DNA of 6,046 nucleotides from SIG575 sp045595725 (GCA_045595725.1 JAZOAY010000163.1:1-6046); one strand, 5' to 3'. Shown: positions 1 through 6,046, numbered from the stretch's first letter. Numbers and translations: made by a program. Notes: generated by a model from the sequence alone, not told the origin.

Positions 1-1
1 G

Positions 2-583
2 AAAAATATTCAGCAGAAGCTTGGTATTACTTTCATTTTTGTCACTCACGACCAGGAAGAAGCTCTTTCGATGTCCGACACGGTTGTTGTTATGGATAAC
101 GGTGTAATTCAGCAGATTGGTACTCCACAGGATATTTATAACGAGCCTAAAAATGCTTTTGTTGCCGACTTTATCGGTGAAAGTAACATCCTTGACGGTA
201 TTATGAAAGAGGATTTCCGTGCAACTTTTGCAGGTCACACTTTCCAGTGTCTTGATAAAGGTTTCGGCACGGGTGAAGCAGTTGATGTTGTTATCCGTCC
301 TGAAGACATAGTTGTTACAACTCCCGATAAAGGTATGATTTCAGGTACTGTAACATCTGTCACGTTCAAAGGTGTTCACTATGAGATCATCGTTGATATA
401 CGCGGTTTCAAATGGATGATTCAGTCTATCCATGAGCAGAAGGTGGGGGATAAAATCGGTCTTATAATTGAACCTGATTCAATCCACATCATGAAAAAAT
501 CAATTTACTCAGGTAAATTCGGTGACTACAGTTCTTTCAGTGATGAAATTGACCATCTTTCAGATATTGAAGAGGAAGAATAA
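2..583 (+). CDS. potA: Spermidine/putrescine ABC transporter ATP-binding protein PotA, C-terminal part (5' end outside window)
   Basis: This is the ATPase subunit of the polyamine importer, which powers uptake from the cytoplasmic face. The frame is open from base 2, and 193 residues are visible of a protein that is usually about 350-380 long. The Walker A, signature and Walker B motifs therefore lie upstream. The fragment begins at the end of the nucleotide-binding domain: FVTHDQEEA carries the H-loop histidine (visible residue 16), followed by MSD..VVM..G.I.Q.GTP..IY..P, typical of the CUT1/PotA/MalK group. The rest is a TOBE domain containing VVIRPEDI. The tail is rich in acidic residues and ends in EEEE. 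The first internal ATG, at 71, falls inside the conserved domain and is not the start. potB begins 16 bases after the stop, so the genes are co-transcribed. The identification as PotA rather than another CUT1 ATPase rests on the following potBCD genes. Confidence 0.93.
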   Translation, partial: KNIQQKLGITFIFVTHDQEEALSMSDTVVVMDNGVIQQIGTPQDIYNEPKNAFVADFIGESNILDGIMKEDFRATFAGHTFQCLDKGFGTGEAVDVVIRPEDIVVTTPDKGMISGTVTSVTFKGVHYEIIVDIRGFKWMIQSIHEQKVGDKIGLIIEPDSIHIMKKSIYSGKFGDYSSFSDEIDHLSDIEEEE

Positions 584-585
584 TC

Positions 586-594
586 GGGGAGGGA
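586..594 (+). promoter_or_regulatory. Ribosome binding site of potB, supporting a GTG start
   Basis: The purine-rich run GGGGAGGGA lies 5 bases before the GTG at 600. The upstream in-frame ATG at 522 has no comparable site and lies inside potA. This places the potB start at 600. Confidence 0.8.
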
Positions 595-599
595 TTTTT

Positions 600-1433
600 G
601 TGCAGAAGAAGACTCTTTCCGCAAAGCTTCTTGCTTCTCCTCATATTGTCTGGTCAGTACTGTTTATAATTGCCCCCCTTGTTATGGTGGCATATTATTC
701 TTTCACAAATGCTGACGGCAATTTCACTTTAGAGAATATTAAAGCTCTTTCGGATTATAAAGAAGTTTTTCTTAATTCAATATGGTACGGAATTCTGGCA
801 ACAATAATCTGTCTTGTTGTGGCATATCCTACGGCATATTTCATTGCACGTTCAAAGCTGAGGGTGCAGAGTACAATGATAATGCTTGTTATGCTTCCCA
901 TGTGGACCAGTCTTCTTGTCAGAACATATTCAATCATGTCTCTGATTGAAAACACAGGTATCATAAATACAGTTCTTGAAAAAATCGGTATAGGACCCTT
1001 GCAGATGATTAATACACCGGGTGCAGTTGTTCTCGGTATGGTTTATGACTTTCTGCCGTTTATGATACTGCCGATTTATTCAGTTCTTACAAAACTTGAT
1101 AACAGACTTGTTGAAGCGGCCCATGACTTGGGTGCAAGCAAAGTAACGGTTCTTGCAAAGGTAATTTTACCTCTCAGCCGTTCAGGTATTCTTTCGGGAA
1201 TTACAATGGTTTTTGTTCCTTCCGTAAGTACATTCTACATTTCACAGAAATTGGGTGGAGGAAACTTTGCACTTGTAGGAGAGGTAATTGAAGGACAATT
1301 TGTAACTTCAAATAATTTTAATCTGGGTGCTGCATTGTCACTTGTTCTTATGGTGCTTATTCTTATCTGTATGGCGATAATGAACCATTTCTCAGGCGAC
1401 GAAGAAGAAAGCGGAGGAGGACTTATGCCATGA
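600..1433 (+). CDS. potB: Spermidine/putrescine ABC transporter permease PotB
   Basis: This is one of the two membrane subunits that form the polyamine channel. From the GTG at 600 the protein is 277 residues, close to E. coli PotB (about 275). Six hydrophobic segments are visible at roughly residues 16-36, 62-83, 93-112, 142-162, 200-215 and 245-262. The cytoplasmic EAA loop that docks on the ATPase is at about 172-200: EAAHDLGAS, then VILPLSRSGI. Family signatures such as LPMWTSLLVRTY (99-110) and the TP.AVVLGMVY..LPFM.LP.Y stretch (139-160) match PotB rather than PotC. An ATG at 522 would add 26 residues encoded within potA and lacks a ribosome site, so I prefer GTG. The stop overlaps the potC start in an ATGA junction, which suggests translational coupling. 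Confidence 0.93.
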   Translation: MQKKTLSAKLLASPHIVWSVLFIIAPLVMVAYYSFTNADGNFTLENIKALSDYKEVFLNSIWYGILATIICLVVAYPTAYFIARSKLRVQSTMIMLVMLPMWTSLLVRTYSIMSLIENTGIINTVLEKIGIGPLQMINTPGAVVLGMVYDFLPFMILPIYSVLTKLDNRLVEAAHDLGASKVTVLAKVILPLSRSGILSGITMVFVPSVSTFYISQKLGGGNFALVGEVIEGQFVTSNNFNLGAALSLVLMVLILICMAIMNHFSGDEEESGGGLMP

Positions 1434-2248
1434 GTACAAAAATGAATTTTTCCTCTAAGCTTTATCTCGGGCTTGTTTATTTCTTTCTGTATGCACCGAT
1501 TATTGTGCTTGTTATTTTTTCTTTTAATTCATCAAGCAGTACATCGGTCATGTCAGGCTTTTCTTTCAAATGGTACGGTGAACTTTTCAATGATGCCGAC
1601 ACCATAAATGCAATTAAAAACACATTGTTAATTGCGATTGTTTCATCAGTTTGTGCAACTGTTCTCGGTACGGCCGCGGCAGTAGGTATTGACAAGATTA
1701 AGAGCAAATATGTCCGCTCTGCAATTATGAACACTACCAATATTCCCATGATGAACCCTGAAATTGTTACAGGTATTTCACTTTTGCTCCTGTTTGTTTT
1801 CGGAGCAAAGCTGATGGGGATGAAAAGCGTTTTAGGTTTGCAGACACTTATTATTGCTCACATAACTTTTGTTTTACCTTATGTTATTTTGTCAGTTCTT
1901 CCCAAACTCCGTCAGATGGACCGCCATCTTTCGGAAGCAGCGATGGACCTTGGTTGCACTCCTGTAAAATCATTTTTTAAAGTGGTTCTGCCCTCAATTC
2001 TGCCGGGTATTCTCACAGGATTTATCATGGCATTCACTCTGTCACTTGACGATTTTGTAATCAGTTATTTCGTCAGCGGGCCCGAATGGCAGACACTTCC
2101 AATCAGACTTTTCTCAATGACCAAAAAGCGTGTAAAACCTGATATGTATGCGCTTTCAACTCTGATTTTCTTTGCAATTCTTGTTCTTCTTATGCTTATC
2201 AATTTTATGCAGGCAAGAGGGGAAAAGAAAAAAGAAAAGGACAGATAA
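1430..2248 (+). CDS. potC: Spermidine/putrescine ABC transporter permease PotC
   Basis: This is the second channel subunit, pairing with PotB. At 272 residues it is near the E. coli length (about 264). Hydrophobic segments lie at about 11-33, 62-84, 105-127, 138-158, 188-210 and 240-262. The EAA loop starts at residue 169 (EAAMDLGCTP, then VVLPSILPGILTG). The conserved SLDDFVISYF.SGP block follows and is characteristic of PotC/PotI. The C-terminus is strongly basic (GEKKKEKDR), as expected for a cytoplasmic end. The start is fixed by the ribosome site GCGGAGGAGG at 1411-1420, 9 bases before the ATG, which overlaps the potB stop by 4 bases. potD follows after 29 bases, so all four genes form one operon. 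Confidence 0.94.
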   Translation: MSTKMNFSSKLYLGLVYFFLYAPIIVLVIFSFNSSSSTSVMSGFSFKWYGELFNDADTINAIKNTLLIAIVSSVCATVLGTAAAVGIDKIKSKYVRSAIMNTTNIPMMNPEIVTGISLLLLFVFGAKLMGMKSVLGLQTLIIAHITFVLPYVILSVLPKLRQMDRHLSEAAMDLGCTPVKSFFKVVLPSILPGILTGFIMAFTLSLDDFVISYFVSGPEWQTLPIRLFSMTKKRVKPDMYALSTLIFFAILVLLMLINFMQARGEKKKEKDR

Positions 2249-2277
2249 TTTCAATTTCCACAGACAGGAGGGGTGAT

Positions 2278-3498
2278 ATGAAAAAATTTGCATCATTTCT
2301 TTTTTCGGTAATCATAATGTTTTCATTTTCTGTAATTGCCTTTGCAGAAACTTCACCGCTGACTGATGAGGAACTTCAGGCAAAATACAAAGAACTTGCA
2401 GGCACTTCAATTAACGTTTATAACTGGGGTGAATATATCTCAGACGGCAGCGAAGGTGCAATGAACGTAAACGAAGAGTTTGAAAAGCTTACGGGTATCA
2501 AAGTAAATTATACAACTTACGATACCAACGAAGCAATGTATACAAAACTTAAATCAGGGGGAGCGGCTTACGATATTGTCATTCCCTCAGATTACATGAT
2601 TGAAAGACTTATTAATGAAGGCTATCTTCAGAAGATAAATTTTGAAAATATTCCCAATTATAGAAATATTATGGAGGAATATAAAGACCTTTATTTTGAT
2701 CCGCAGAATGAATATTCTGTACCCTATAACGTAGGTATGGTTGGTGTTATTTACAACAAAACTATGGTAAAAGACCCACCAAAAAGCTGGTCTCTTATGT
2801 GGGACAAGGAATATAAAGGACAGATTTTGCAGTTCAACAACCCTCGTGATGGTTTTGCAACAGCAATGTTCATGCTTGGTATTGATGTAAACACTCAGGA
2901 TGAAGCAGAGTGGCAGAAAGCATACAGAATGCTTATTGAACAGAAGGGTGTTGTTCAGTCTTACGTTTCCGATGAAATTTTCAACAAGATGGAGTCAGGC
3001 TCGGCTGCAATTTCATCTTACTATGCAGGCGACTACCTTTTGATGAAAGACAATAACCCTGACCTTGAATTTTTCTATCCTGAAGAAGGCACAAATATTT
3101 TTGTCGACTCAATATGTATTCCCAAAAGCAGTCAGAATAAAGAGGCAGCAGAGCTTTACATAAACTTCCTTCTCAGCGAAGAAGTTGCTCTCGCAAATGC
3201 TGAATATCTTTATTACGCAACACCAAACAAGACTGTTATTGATAATGAAAACTACAGTCTCAGAGATAATAAAATTCTTTATCCTAAAAAGGAAGATATG
3301 CCTAAAACTCAGTATTATCACAATCTCGACCATAAAACACTGAGCCTTATGACTTCTCTGTGGTCGGAACTGAAAATTGAAGGTACATCAAACACGGCTG
3401 TTTATATAAAATTGGGAACAGTTGCGGCAATAGGACTTGTGGCGATTATATTCAATACGATCAAAAAGAAAAAACGCGAAAAACTTTATGATGTATAA
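2278..3498 (+). CDS. potD: Polyamine (spermidine/putrescine) substrate-binding protein PotD with C-terminal membrane anchor
   Basis: This is the extracytoplasmic binding protein that delivers polyamine to PotBC. At 406 residues it is longer than E. coli PotD (about 348). Residues 1-23 form a signal peptide (MKK, hydrophobic core, AFA before E24). There is no cysteine near the cleavage site, so it is not a standard lipoprotein. The binding domain runs from about 45 to 367. It shows YNWGEY (48-53), TGIKV.Y.TYD.NE, PSDY (103-106), NNPRDGF (187-193), YYAGDY (248-253), IFVDS (274-278) and YYATPN (312-317), all at PotD/PotF ligand-contact positions. After SLWSELKIEG there is an extra hydrophobic segment (about 377-395) followed by KKKKREK, a likely stop-transfer anchor. 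The ribosome site AGGAGG at 2266-2271 is 6 bases from the ATG. Family assignment is firm, but whether spermidine or putrescine is preferred cannot be decided. The anchor is inferred from hydrophobicity. Confidence 0.93.
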   Translation: MKKFASFLFSVIIMFSFSVIAFAETSPLTDEELQAKYKELAGTSINVYNWGEYISDGSEGAMNVNEEFEKLTGIKVNYTTYDTNEAMYTKLKSGGAAYDIVIPSDYMIERLINEGYLQKINFENIPNYRNIMEEYKDLYFDPQNEYSVPYNVGMVGVIYNKTMVKDPPKSWSLMWDKEYKGQILQFNNPRDGFATAMFMLGIDVNTQDEAEWQKAYRMLIEQKGVVQSYVSDEIFNKMESGSAAISSYYAGDYLLMKDNNPDLEFFYPEEGTNIFVDSICIPKSSQNKEAAELYINFLLSEEVALANAEYLYYATPNKTVIDNENYSLRDNKILYPKKEDMPKTQYYHNLDHKTLSLMTSLWSELKIEGTSNTAVYIKLGTVAAIGLVAIIFNTIKKKKREKLYDV

Positions 3499-3504
3499 AC
3501 CTCT

Positions 3505-3560
3505 TAACGGCTCCCTTGTGTAAAGGGAGCTGTCAGCGTTAGCTGACTGAGGGATTGTTA
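3505..3560. repeat. MITE-like interspersed repeat with two hairpins
   Basis: This short element lies just after potD. Its first stem is GCTCCCTT (3510-3517) with AAGGGAGC (3523-3530) around a 5-base loop. Its second stem is GTCAGC (3532-3537) with GCTGAC (3542-3547) around GTTA. The outer ends form an imperfect inverted repeat: TAAC at 3505-3508 pairs with GTTA at 3557-3560, and CTCCCT (3511-3516) with AGGGA (3550-3554). The ends could include a TA target duplication. I recall very similar CTCCCT...AAGGGAG...TGAGGGATTGTT elements scattered between genes in Clostridia. Only one copy is visible here, so the repeat status is from memory. No T-run follows, so it is not a classical intrinsic terminator. 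Confidence 0.65.
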
Positions 3561-3577
3561 TAGAATCAGGTGAAAAA

Positions 3578-4459
3578 ATGAAAACGAAACCAAAATCAAT
3601 TATTCTTCTTTTTCTCACAGCAATTATATGGGGCTTTGCCTTTGTGGCACAGAAAGTCGGAGCACAGTATGTGGGAGCATTTACCTTTAACGGAATACGT
3701 TTTGTGCTTGGTACATTGTCTCTTTTTCCCGTAATAATGTTTTTTGAAAAAGAAAAGGCAAGTAAAGAAAAATTCAGAAAAACATTATTTGCAGGTCTGA
3801 TCGGCGGTACTGTTTTGTTTCTTGCTTCAACACTTCAGCAGTACGGTGTTGAAATTACAAACAGTGCAGGTAAATCAGGTTTCATTACGGGTCTTTATAC
3901 TGTGTTTGTACCCATTGCAGCTTTTATTTTCATGAAAAAGAAAACGGGCATCCTTACATGGATTGGCGCTGTTTTTGCTGTGGCGGGGCTTTATCTTCTC
4001 TGCATGACAGGCGAGGAAAAAGTGGGCATTGGTGACCTGGTTCTGCTTTGCGGAACAGTTTTCTGGACTGTCCATATTCTTGTTATTGACAAATTTGTTT
4101 CAGAAATAAGTCCCCTCAGATTTGCTCAGATTCAGTTTGCGGTCTGCGGAATACTGTCAGTTATCTGTGCGCTTATTTTTGAGGAAATAAACTTTGCAGG
4201 TATAAAGGATGCGCTTTTGCCTATTCTTTACGGTGGTCTTATGTCAGTTGGCGTGGCATATACTTGTCAGATACTCGGTCAGAAAGATGCAGACCCCACT
4301 TTCTCCGCAATTGTGCTTTCAACGGAGTCTGTTTTCGCCGCAATAGGAGGCGTTCTTCTGCAAAACGAAACAATGACTGCATCTGCATATATCGGTTGTG
4401 TGCTTATATTCATCGGTATCGTTCTTTCACAACTTAAATTGCAGAAAAAATCCGCATAA
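3578..4459 (+). CDS. EamA/DMT-superfamily transporter, substrate unknown
   Basis: This is an inner-membrane permease of the drug/metabolite transporter superfamily. Its 293 residues fit the usual ten-helix form made of two EamA repeats, about 8-141 and 150-287. The first repeat opens with the family pattern AIIWGFAFVAQKVG. It also has FNGIRFVLG and, in helix 4, GFITGLYTVFVPI. The second repeat has FWTVHILVIDKFV, GVAYTCQ.LGQKDADPTFSAIVLSTESVFAAIGG, and a final helix ending in a basic tail (QLKLQKKSA). The start is supported by AGGTGA at 3568-3573, 4 bases before the ATG, a weaker site than those of the pot genes. It is separated from potD by the hairpin repeat and from pheS by the T-box leader, so it may be read through from the pot operon or have its own promoter. 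Family members export amino acids and other metabolites. Nothing in the sequence fixes the substrate. Confidence 0.88.
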   Translation: MKTKPKSIILLFLTAIIWGFAFVAQKVGAQYVGAFTFNGIRFVLGTLSLFPVIMFFEKEKASKEKFRKTLFAGLIGGTVLFLASTLQQYGVEITNSAGKSGFITGLYTVFVPIAAFIFMKKKTGILTWIGAVFAVAGLYLLCMTGEEKVGIGDLVLLCGTVFWTVHILVIDKFVSEISPLRFAQIQFAVCGILSVICALIFEEINFAGIKDALLPILYGGLMSVGVAYTCQILGQKDADPTFSAIVLSTESVFAAIGGVLLQNETMTASAYIGCVLIFIGIVLSQLKLQKKSA

Positions 4460-4463
4460 ACTC

Positions 4464-4492
4464 TTGCAATTTCGAGAAGTTTGTGTTATTAT
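4464..4492 (+). promoter_or_regulatory. Sigma-A type promoter for the pheST T-box transcript
   Basis: The -35 box is TTGCAA (4464-4469) and the -10 box is TATTAT (4487-4492), with a 17-base spacer. These match the consensus at 4 of 6 and 5 of 6 positions. A start at about 4498-4500 would fall exactly at the base of T-box Stem I. The promoter begins 4 bases after the eamA stop. Confidence 0.75.
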
Positions 4493-4498
4493 ACTTGA

Positions 4499-4757
4499 AA
4501 CGCTATGAAAAAGAGAGTAAGTGTTTTAAAAACAAAATTCAGAGAGAATGGGACGAGGCTGAAATCCCGTTTATTTTGTAAAACACCGAAGTTCACTTTG
4601 GAGCGGCTGGCTGAAAATACAGTAGGCTTTGACGTGTTTCCCGCGTAAGAGGAGAAAGAGTGTTTGCTCTCAGTTGAAAGCAAAAATAAGGGTGGTACCG
4701 CGGAAGGTAATTTTACGCTTTCGTCCCTTGGCACAAGGGGCGAAGGCTTTTTATTTT
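4499..4757 (+). promoter_or_regulatory. T-box leader, tRNA-Phe responsive (UUC specifier)
   Basis: This leader RNA senses uncharged tRNA-Phe and controls pheST by antitermination. The diagnostic T-box AGGGTGGTACCGCG is at 4689-4702. Its UGGU (4693-4696) would pair with a tRNA ending ACCA, consistent with discriminator A. Stem I can be drawn from CGCT (4501-4504) with AGCG (4602-4605), AAAG (4510-4513) with CTTT (4596-4599), GTGTTTTA (4521-4528) with TAAAACAC (4579-4586), CAAAAT (4533-4538) with ATTTTG (4573-4578), and GGGA (4550-4553) with TCCC (4565-4568). It carries AGTA at 4516-4519 and AGAGAG at 4541-4546. The specifier is TTC at 4592-4594 (Phe), followed by A, within GAAGTTCAC. Further hairpins lie at 4632-4646 and 4657-4670. 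In the antiterminator, AAGGG (4688-4692) pairs with CCCTT (4725-4729), which competes with the terminator stem. Confidence 0.95.
4717..4757 (+). terminator. Intrinsic terminator of the T-box leader
   Basis: A 14-pair stem (4717-4730 with 4734-4747, two G-U pairs, loop GCA) is followed by TTTTTATTTT (4748-4757). Its 5' arm contains the CCCTT needed by the antiterminator, so the two structures exclude each other. It would also stop any transcript running through from eamA. Confidence 0.93.
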
Positions 4758-4773
4758 GTAAATTATGTATGAA

Positions 4774-4779
4774 AGGAAG
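4774..4779 (+). promoter_or_regulatory. Ribosome binding site of pheS, choosing the ATG at 4786
   Basis: AGGAAG lies 6 bases before the ATG at 4786. The in-frame ATG at 4765 is 21 bases earlier, has only the terminator T-run in front of it, and would add MYERKKT, which is not part of usual PheS proteins. Confidence 0.8.
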
Positions 4780-4785
4780 AAAACC

Positions 4786-5805
4786 ATGAAAGACATGCTT
4801 GAAAGCATTGCAAGAGACGCCAAAGCATCTCTTGAACTTGCAACAACAAAGCAGGAACTTGAAAACATCAGAGTTAAATACTTAGGTAAAAAAGGTGAAC
4901 TTACTGCAGTTCTCAAACAGATGGGTAAACTGTCTCCCGAAGAAAGACCGGTTATGGGTCAGCTTGCCAATGAAGTAAGAAGTGCAATTGAAGCACTTGT
5001 TGAAGCAACAGATGAAAAAATCAAGAAAGCAGAACTTGAAAAGAAACTCAAAGAGGAAAAACTTGACGTTACAATGCCGGGCAAAAAATCAGCATTGGGT
5101 CACAAACATCCGCTTAATATCGTTCTTGACGAAGTTAAGGATATTTTCCTCGGTATGGGATTTGACATTGCAACAGGTCCCGAAGTCGAATGGGATTATT
5201 ATAACTTTGAAGCACTCAATATTCCTAAAGACCATCCTGCACGTGACACTCAGGATACATTCTATATCACAGAAAACATGCTTCTCAGAACACAGACATC
5301 TCCCGTTCAGATTCGTGTTATGGAAAAACAGGCTCCTCCCATCCGAGTGATTTCTCCCGGACGAGTTTTCCGTTCAGATGCAGTTGACGCAACACATTCA
5401 CCTCTGTTCCATCAGATTGAAGGTCTTGTTGTTGACAAGGGAATTACAATGGGTGACCTTAAAGGTACACTCGAAGCATTTGCAAAAAGACTTTATGGAG
5501 AAAACACAAAAATCAGACTTCGTCCTCACCATTTCCCCTTTACTGAACCCTCATGCGAAATCGACGTAACATGTTTCAAATGTGGTGGTAAAGGCTGTCC
5601 CATGTGTAAAGGCGAAGGTTTCATTGAAATCCTCGGTGCAGGTATGGTTCATCCCAAAGTTCTCAAGGCTTGCGGTGTTGATCCTGAAGTTTACAGCGGT
5701 TATGCGTTTGGTGTAGGACTGGAGCGACTTGTTATGTTCCGCTTTGATATTGACGATATGAGATTGCTTTACGAGAACGATATGCGTTTCCTCGGTCAGT
5801 TTTAA
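4786..5805 (+). CDS. pheS: Phenylalanyl-tRNA synthetase alpha subunit
   Basis: This is the catalytic subunit of the cytoplasmic alpha2-beta2 class II synthetase that charges tRNA-Phe with phenylalanine using ATP. From the ATG at 4786 it has 339 residues, close to B. subtilis PheS (344). Residues 1 to about 85 are the charged N-terminal coiled coil, including IRVKYLGKKGEL and KLSPEERPVMGQLANEVR. The catalytic core follows: GPEVEWDYYNFEALNIPKDH, TQTSPVQIRVM, and motif 2 around R193-H204 (RVFRSDAVDATH). The TEPSCEIDVTCFKCG stretch follows, with a four-cysteine knuckle C263-x2-C266-x4-C271-x2-C274. Motif 3 is AFGVGLER at 307-314, and A307 corresponds to the amino-acid pocket alanine (A294 in E. 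coli). No key residue is missing. pheT follows after an 18-base gap, so the two are co-transcribed under the T-box. Confidence 0.97.
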   Translation: MKDMLESIARDAKASLELATTKQELENIRVKYLGKKGELTAVLKQMGKLSPEERPVMGQLANEVRSAIEALVEATDEKIKKAELEKKLKEEKLDVTMPGKKSALGHKHPLNIVLDEVKDIFLGMGFDIATGPEVEWDYYNFEALNIPKDHPARDTQDTFYITENMLLRTQTSPVQIRVMEKQAPPIRVISPGRVFRSDAVDATHSPLFHQIEGLVVDKGITMGDLKGTLEAFAKRLYGENTKIRLRPHHFPFTEPSCEIDVTCFKCGGKGCPMCKGEGFIEILGAGMVHPKVLKACGVDPEVYSGYAFGVGLERLVMFRFDIDDMRLLYENDMRFLGQF

Positions 5806-5823
5806 TGAAAGGAGTGTTGTCAA

Positions 5824-6020
5824 ATGAATTTATCTAAAAAATGGTTAAATGACTATGTTCAGATTGACGTCAGCGACAAACAGTTTGCAGACGATATGAC
5901 TATTTCAGGCTCAAAAGTTGAAGGCTTTGAAAAAGAAGGCGAAGGGCTTGTAAACATTGTTGTAGGTAAAGTTGAGAGCCTTGAAAGACACCCCGATTCT
6001 GACCACCTCTGGATTTGTCA
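5824..6020 (+). CDS. pheT: Phenylalanyl-tRNA synthetase beta subunit, N-terminal fragment (cut by contig end)
   Basis: This is the large subunit that partners PheS and provides the tRNA-binding and editing modules. Only 65 complete codons of a protein of about 800 residues are present. The N-terminus is typical: MNLSKKWLNDYV, then MTISGSKVEGFE and GEGLVNIVVGKV. The last of these enters the EMAP/OB-type tRNA-binding domain, which continues to HPDSDHLWIC. The ribosome site AAAGGAG (5808-5814) is 9 bases before the ATG. The frame stays open to the window end at 6046, but the residues from 6022 on (SRIVAMSF) bear no resemblance to PheT, which should continue with a hydrophobic-acidic VDVG-like stretch. 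I end the gene at 6020, where adapter-like sequence begins. The truncation is therefore technical, not biological. Confidence 0.93.
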
Positions 6021-6046
6021 AAGTCGGATCGTAGCCATGTCGTTCT
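6021..6046 (+). other. Probable MGI/BGISEQ sequencing adapter left on contig end
   Basis: The last 26 bases, starting AAGTCGGATCGTAGCC and ending GTTCT, match from memory the beginning of the reverse-read adapter of BGISEQ/DNBSEQ libraries. The pheT homology stops exactly where this match begins. They should not be treated as genomic DNA. Confidence 0.9.

Noticed and set aside
522..599. In-frame ATG at 522 as the potB start
   Set aside because: It lies inside potA, has no ribosome site, and adds 26 residues unlike PotB. The GTG at 600 has GGGGAGGGA 5 bases upstream and gives the family length.
755..964. Minus-strand open frame inside potB, and similar minus-strand frames at 1477-1749, 3109-3333, 3388-3618, 3875-4075, 4489-4734, 4713-4916 and 5551-5823
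   Set aside because: All lie opposite well-supported genes or the T-box leader. Their translations show no recognisable domain.
3505..3560. Rho-independent terminator for the pot operon
   Set aside because: Stable stems exist, but neither is followed by a T-run. The double-stem shape and paired ends fit an interspersed repeat better. Some termination effect cannot be excluded.
3536..3566. Promoter for the EamA gene with -10 TATAGA at 3559-3564
   Set aside because: The hexamer at 17-18 bases upstream (around 3535-3541) does not resemble TTGACA, so support is too weak.
4765..4785. In-frame ATG at 4765 as the pheS start
   Set aside because: It follows directly on the terminator T-run without a ribosome site. 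The ATG at 4786 has AGGAAG at good spacing and matches known PheS N-termini.
4982..5350. Alternate-frame + strand open frames within pheS (4982-5350 and 5378-5569)
   Set aside because: They are out-of-frame shadows of a strongly conserved pheS reading frame, with no recognisable product.
6019..6046. Frameshift or divergent C-terminal sequence in pheT
   Set aside because: The break coincides exactly with the start of an adapter match and runs to the contig end, so an artefact explains it.

Overview
The window reads as ordinary housekeeping sequence from an AT-rich, low-GC Gram-positive bacterium, most likely a gut-type Clostridia (Ruminococcaceae/Oscillospiraceae-like). The evidence is the T-box leader in front of pheST, the strong AGGAGG-type ribosome sites, the potABCD layout, and an interspersed double-hairpin repeat of a kind I associate with Clostridia. 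The taxonomic call is inference. The window looks like a complete short metagenomic contig, because both ends cut through genes and the right end carries what I read as sequencing adapter.

Layout, all on the + strand. Positions 2-583 hold the C-terminal half of PotA, the ATPase of a spermidine/putrescine ABC importer. Positions 600-1433 (potB) and 1430-2248 (potC) encode the two permeases and overlap by 4 bases. Positions 2278-3498 (potD) encode the polyamine-binding protein. Unusually, it has no lipobox cysteine and ends in a predicted membrane helix with a basic tail. Positions 3505-3560 hold a small MITE-like repeat. Positions 3578-4459 encode an EamA/DMT-family transporter of unknown substrate. 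Positions 4464-4757 form a compact control region: a sigma-A type promoter, then a T-box leader with a UUC (Phe) specifier and an intrinsic terminator. It controls pheS (4786-5805) and pheT (from 5824, cut by the contig end), the two subunits of phenylalanyl-tRNA synthetase.

How the parts work together. PotA would hydrolyse ATP on the cytoplasmic face, PotB and PotC form the channel, and PotD delivers polyamine from outside. The operon promoter and the first half of potA lie upstream of the window. The pheST unit is controlled separately: uncharged tRNA-Phe is expected to bind the leader, stabilise the antiterminator and allow read-through.

I see no new multi-gene system here. The points most worth a second look are the last 26 bases (6021-6046), which match an MGI/BGISEQ library adapter rather than pheT, the C-terminal membrane anchor of PotD, and the repeat at 3505-3560.
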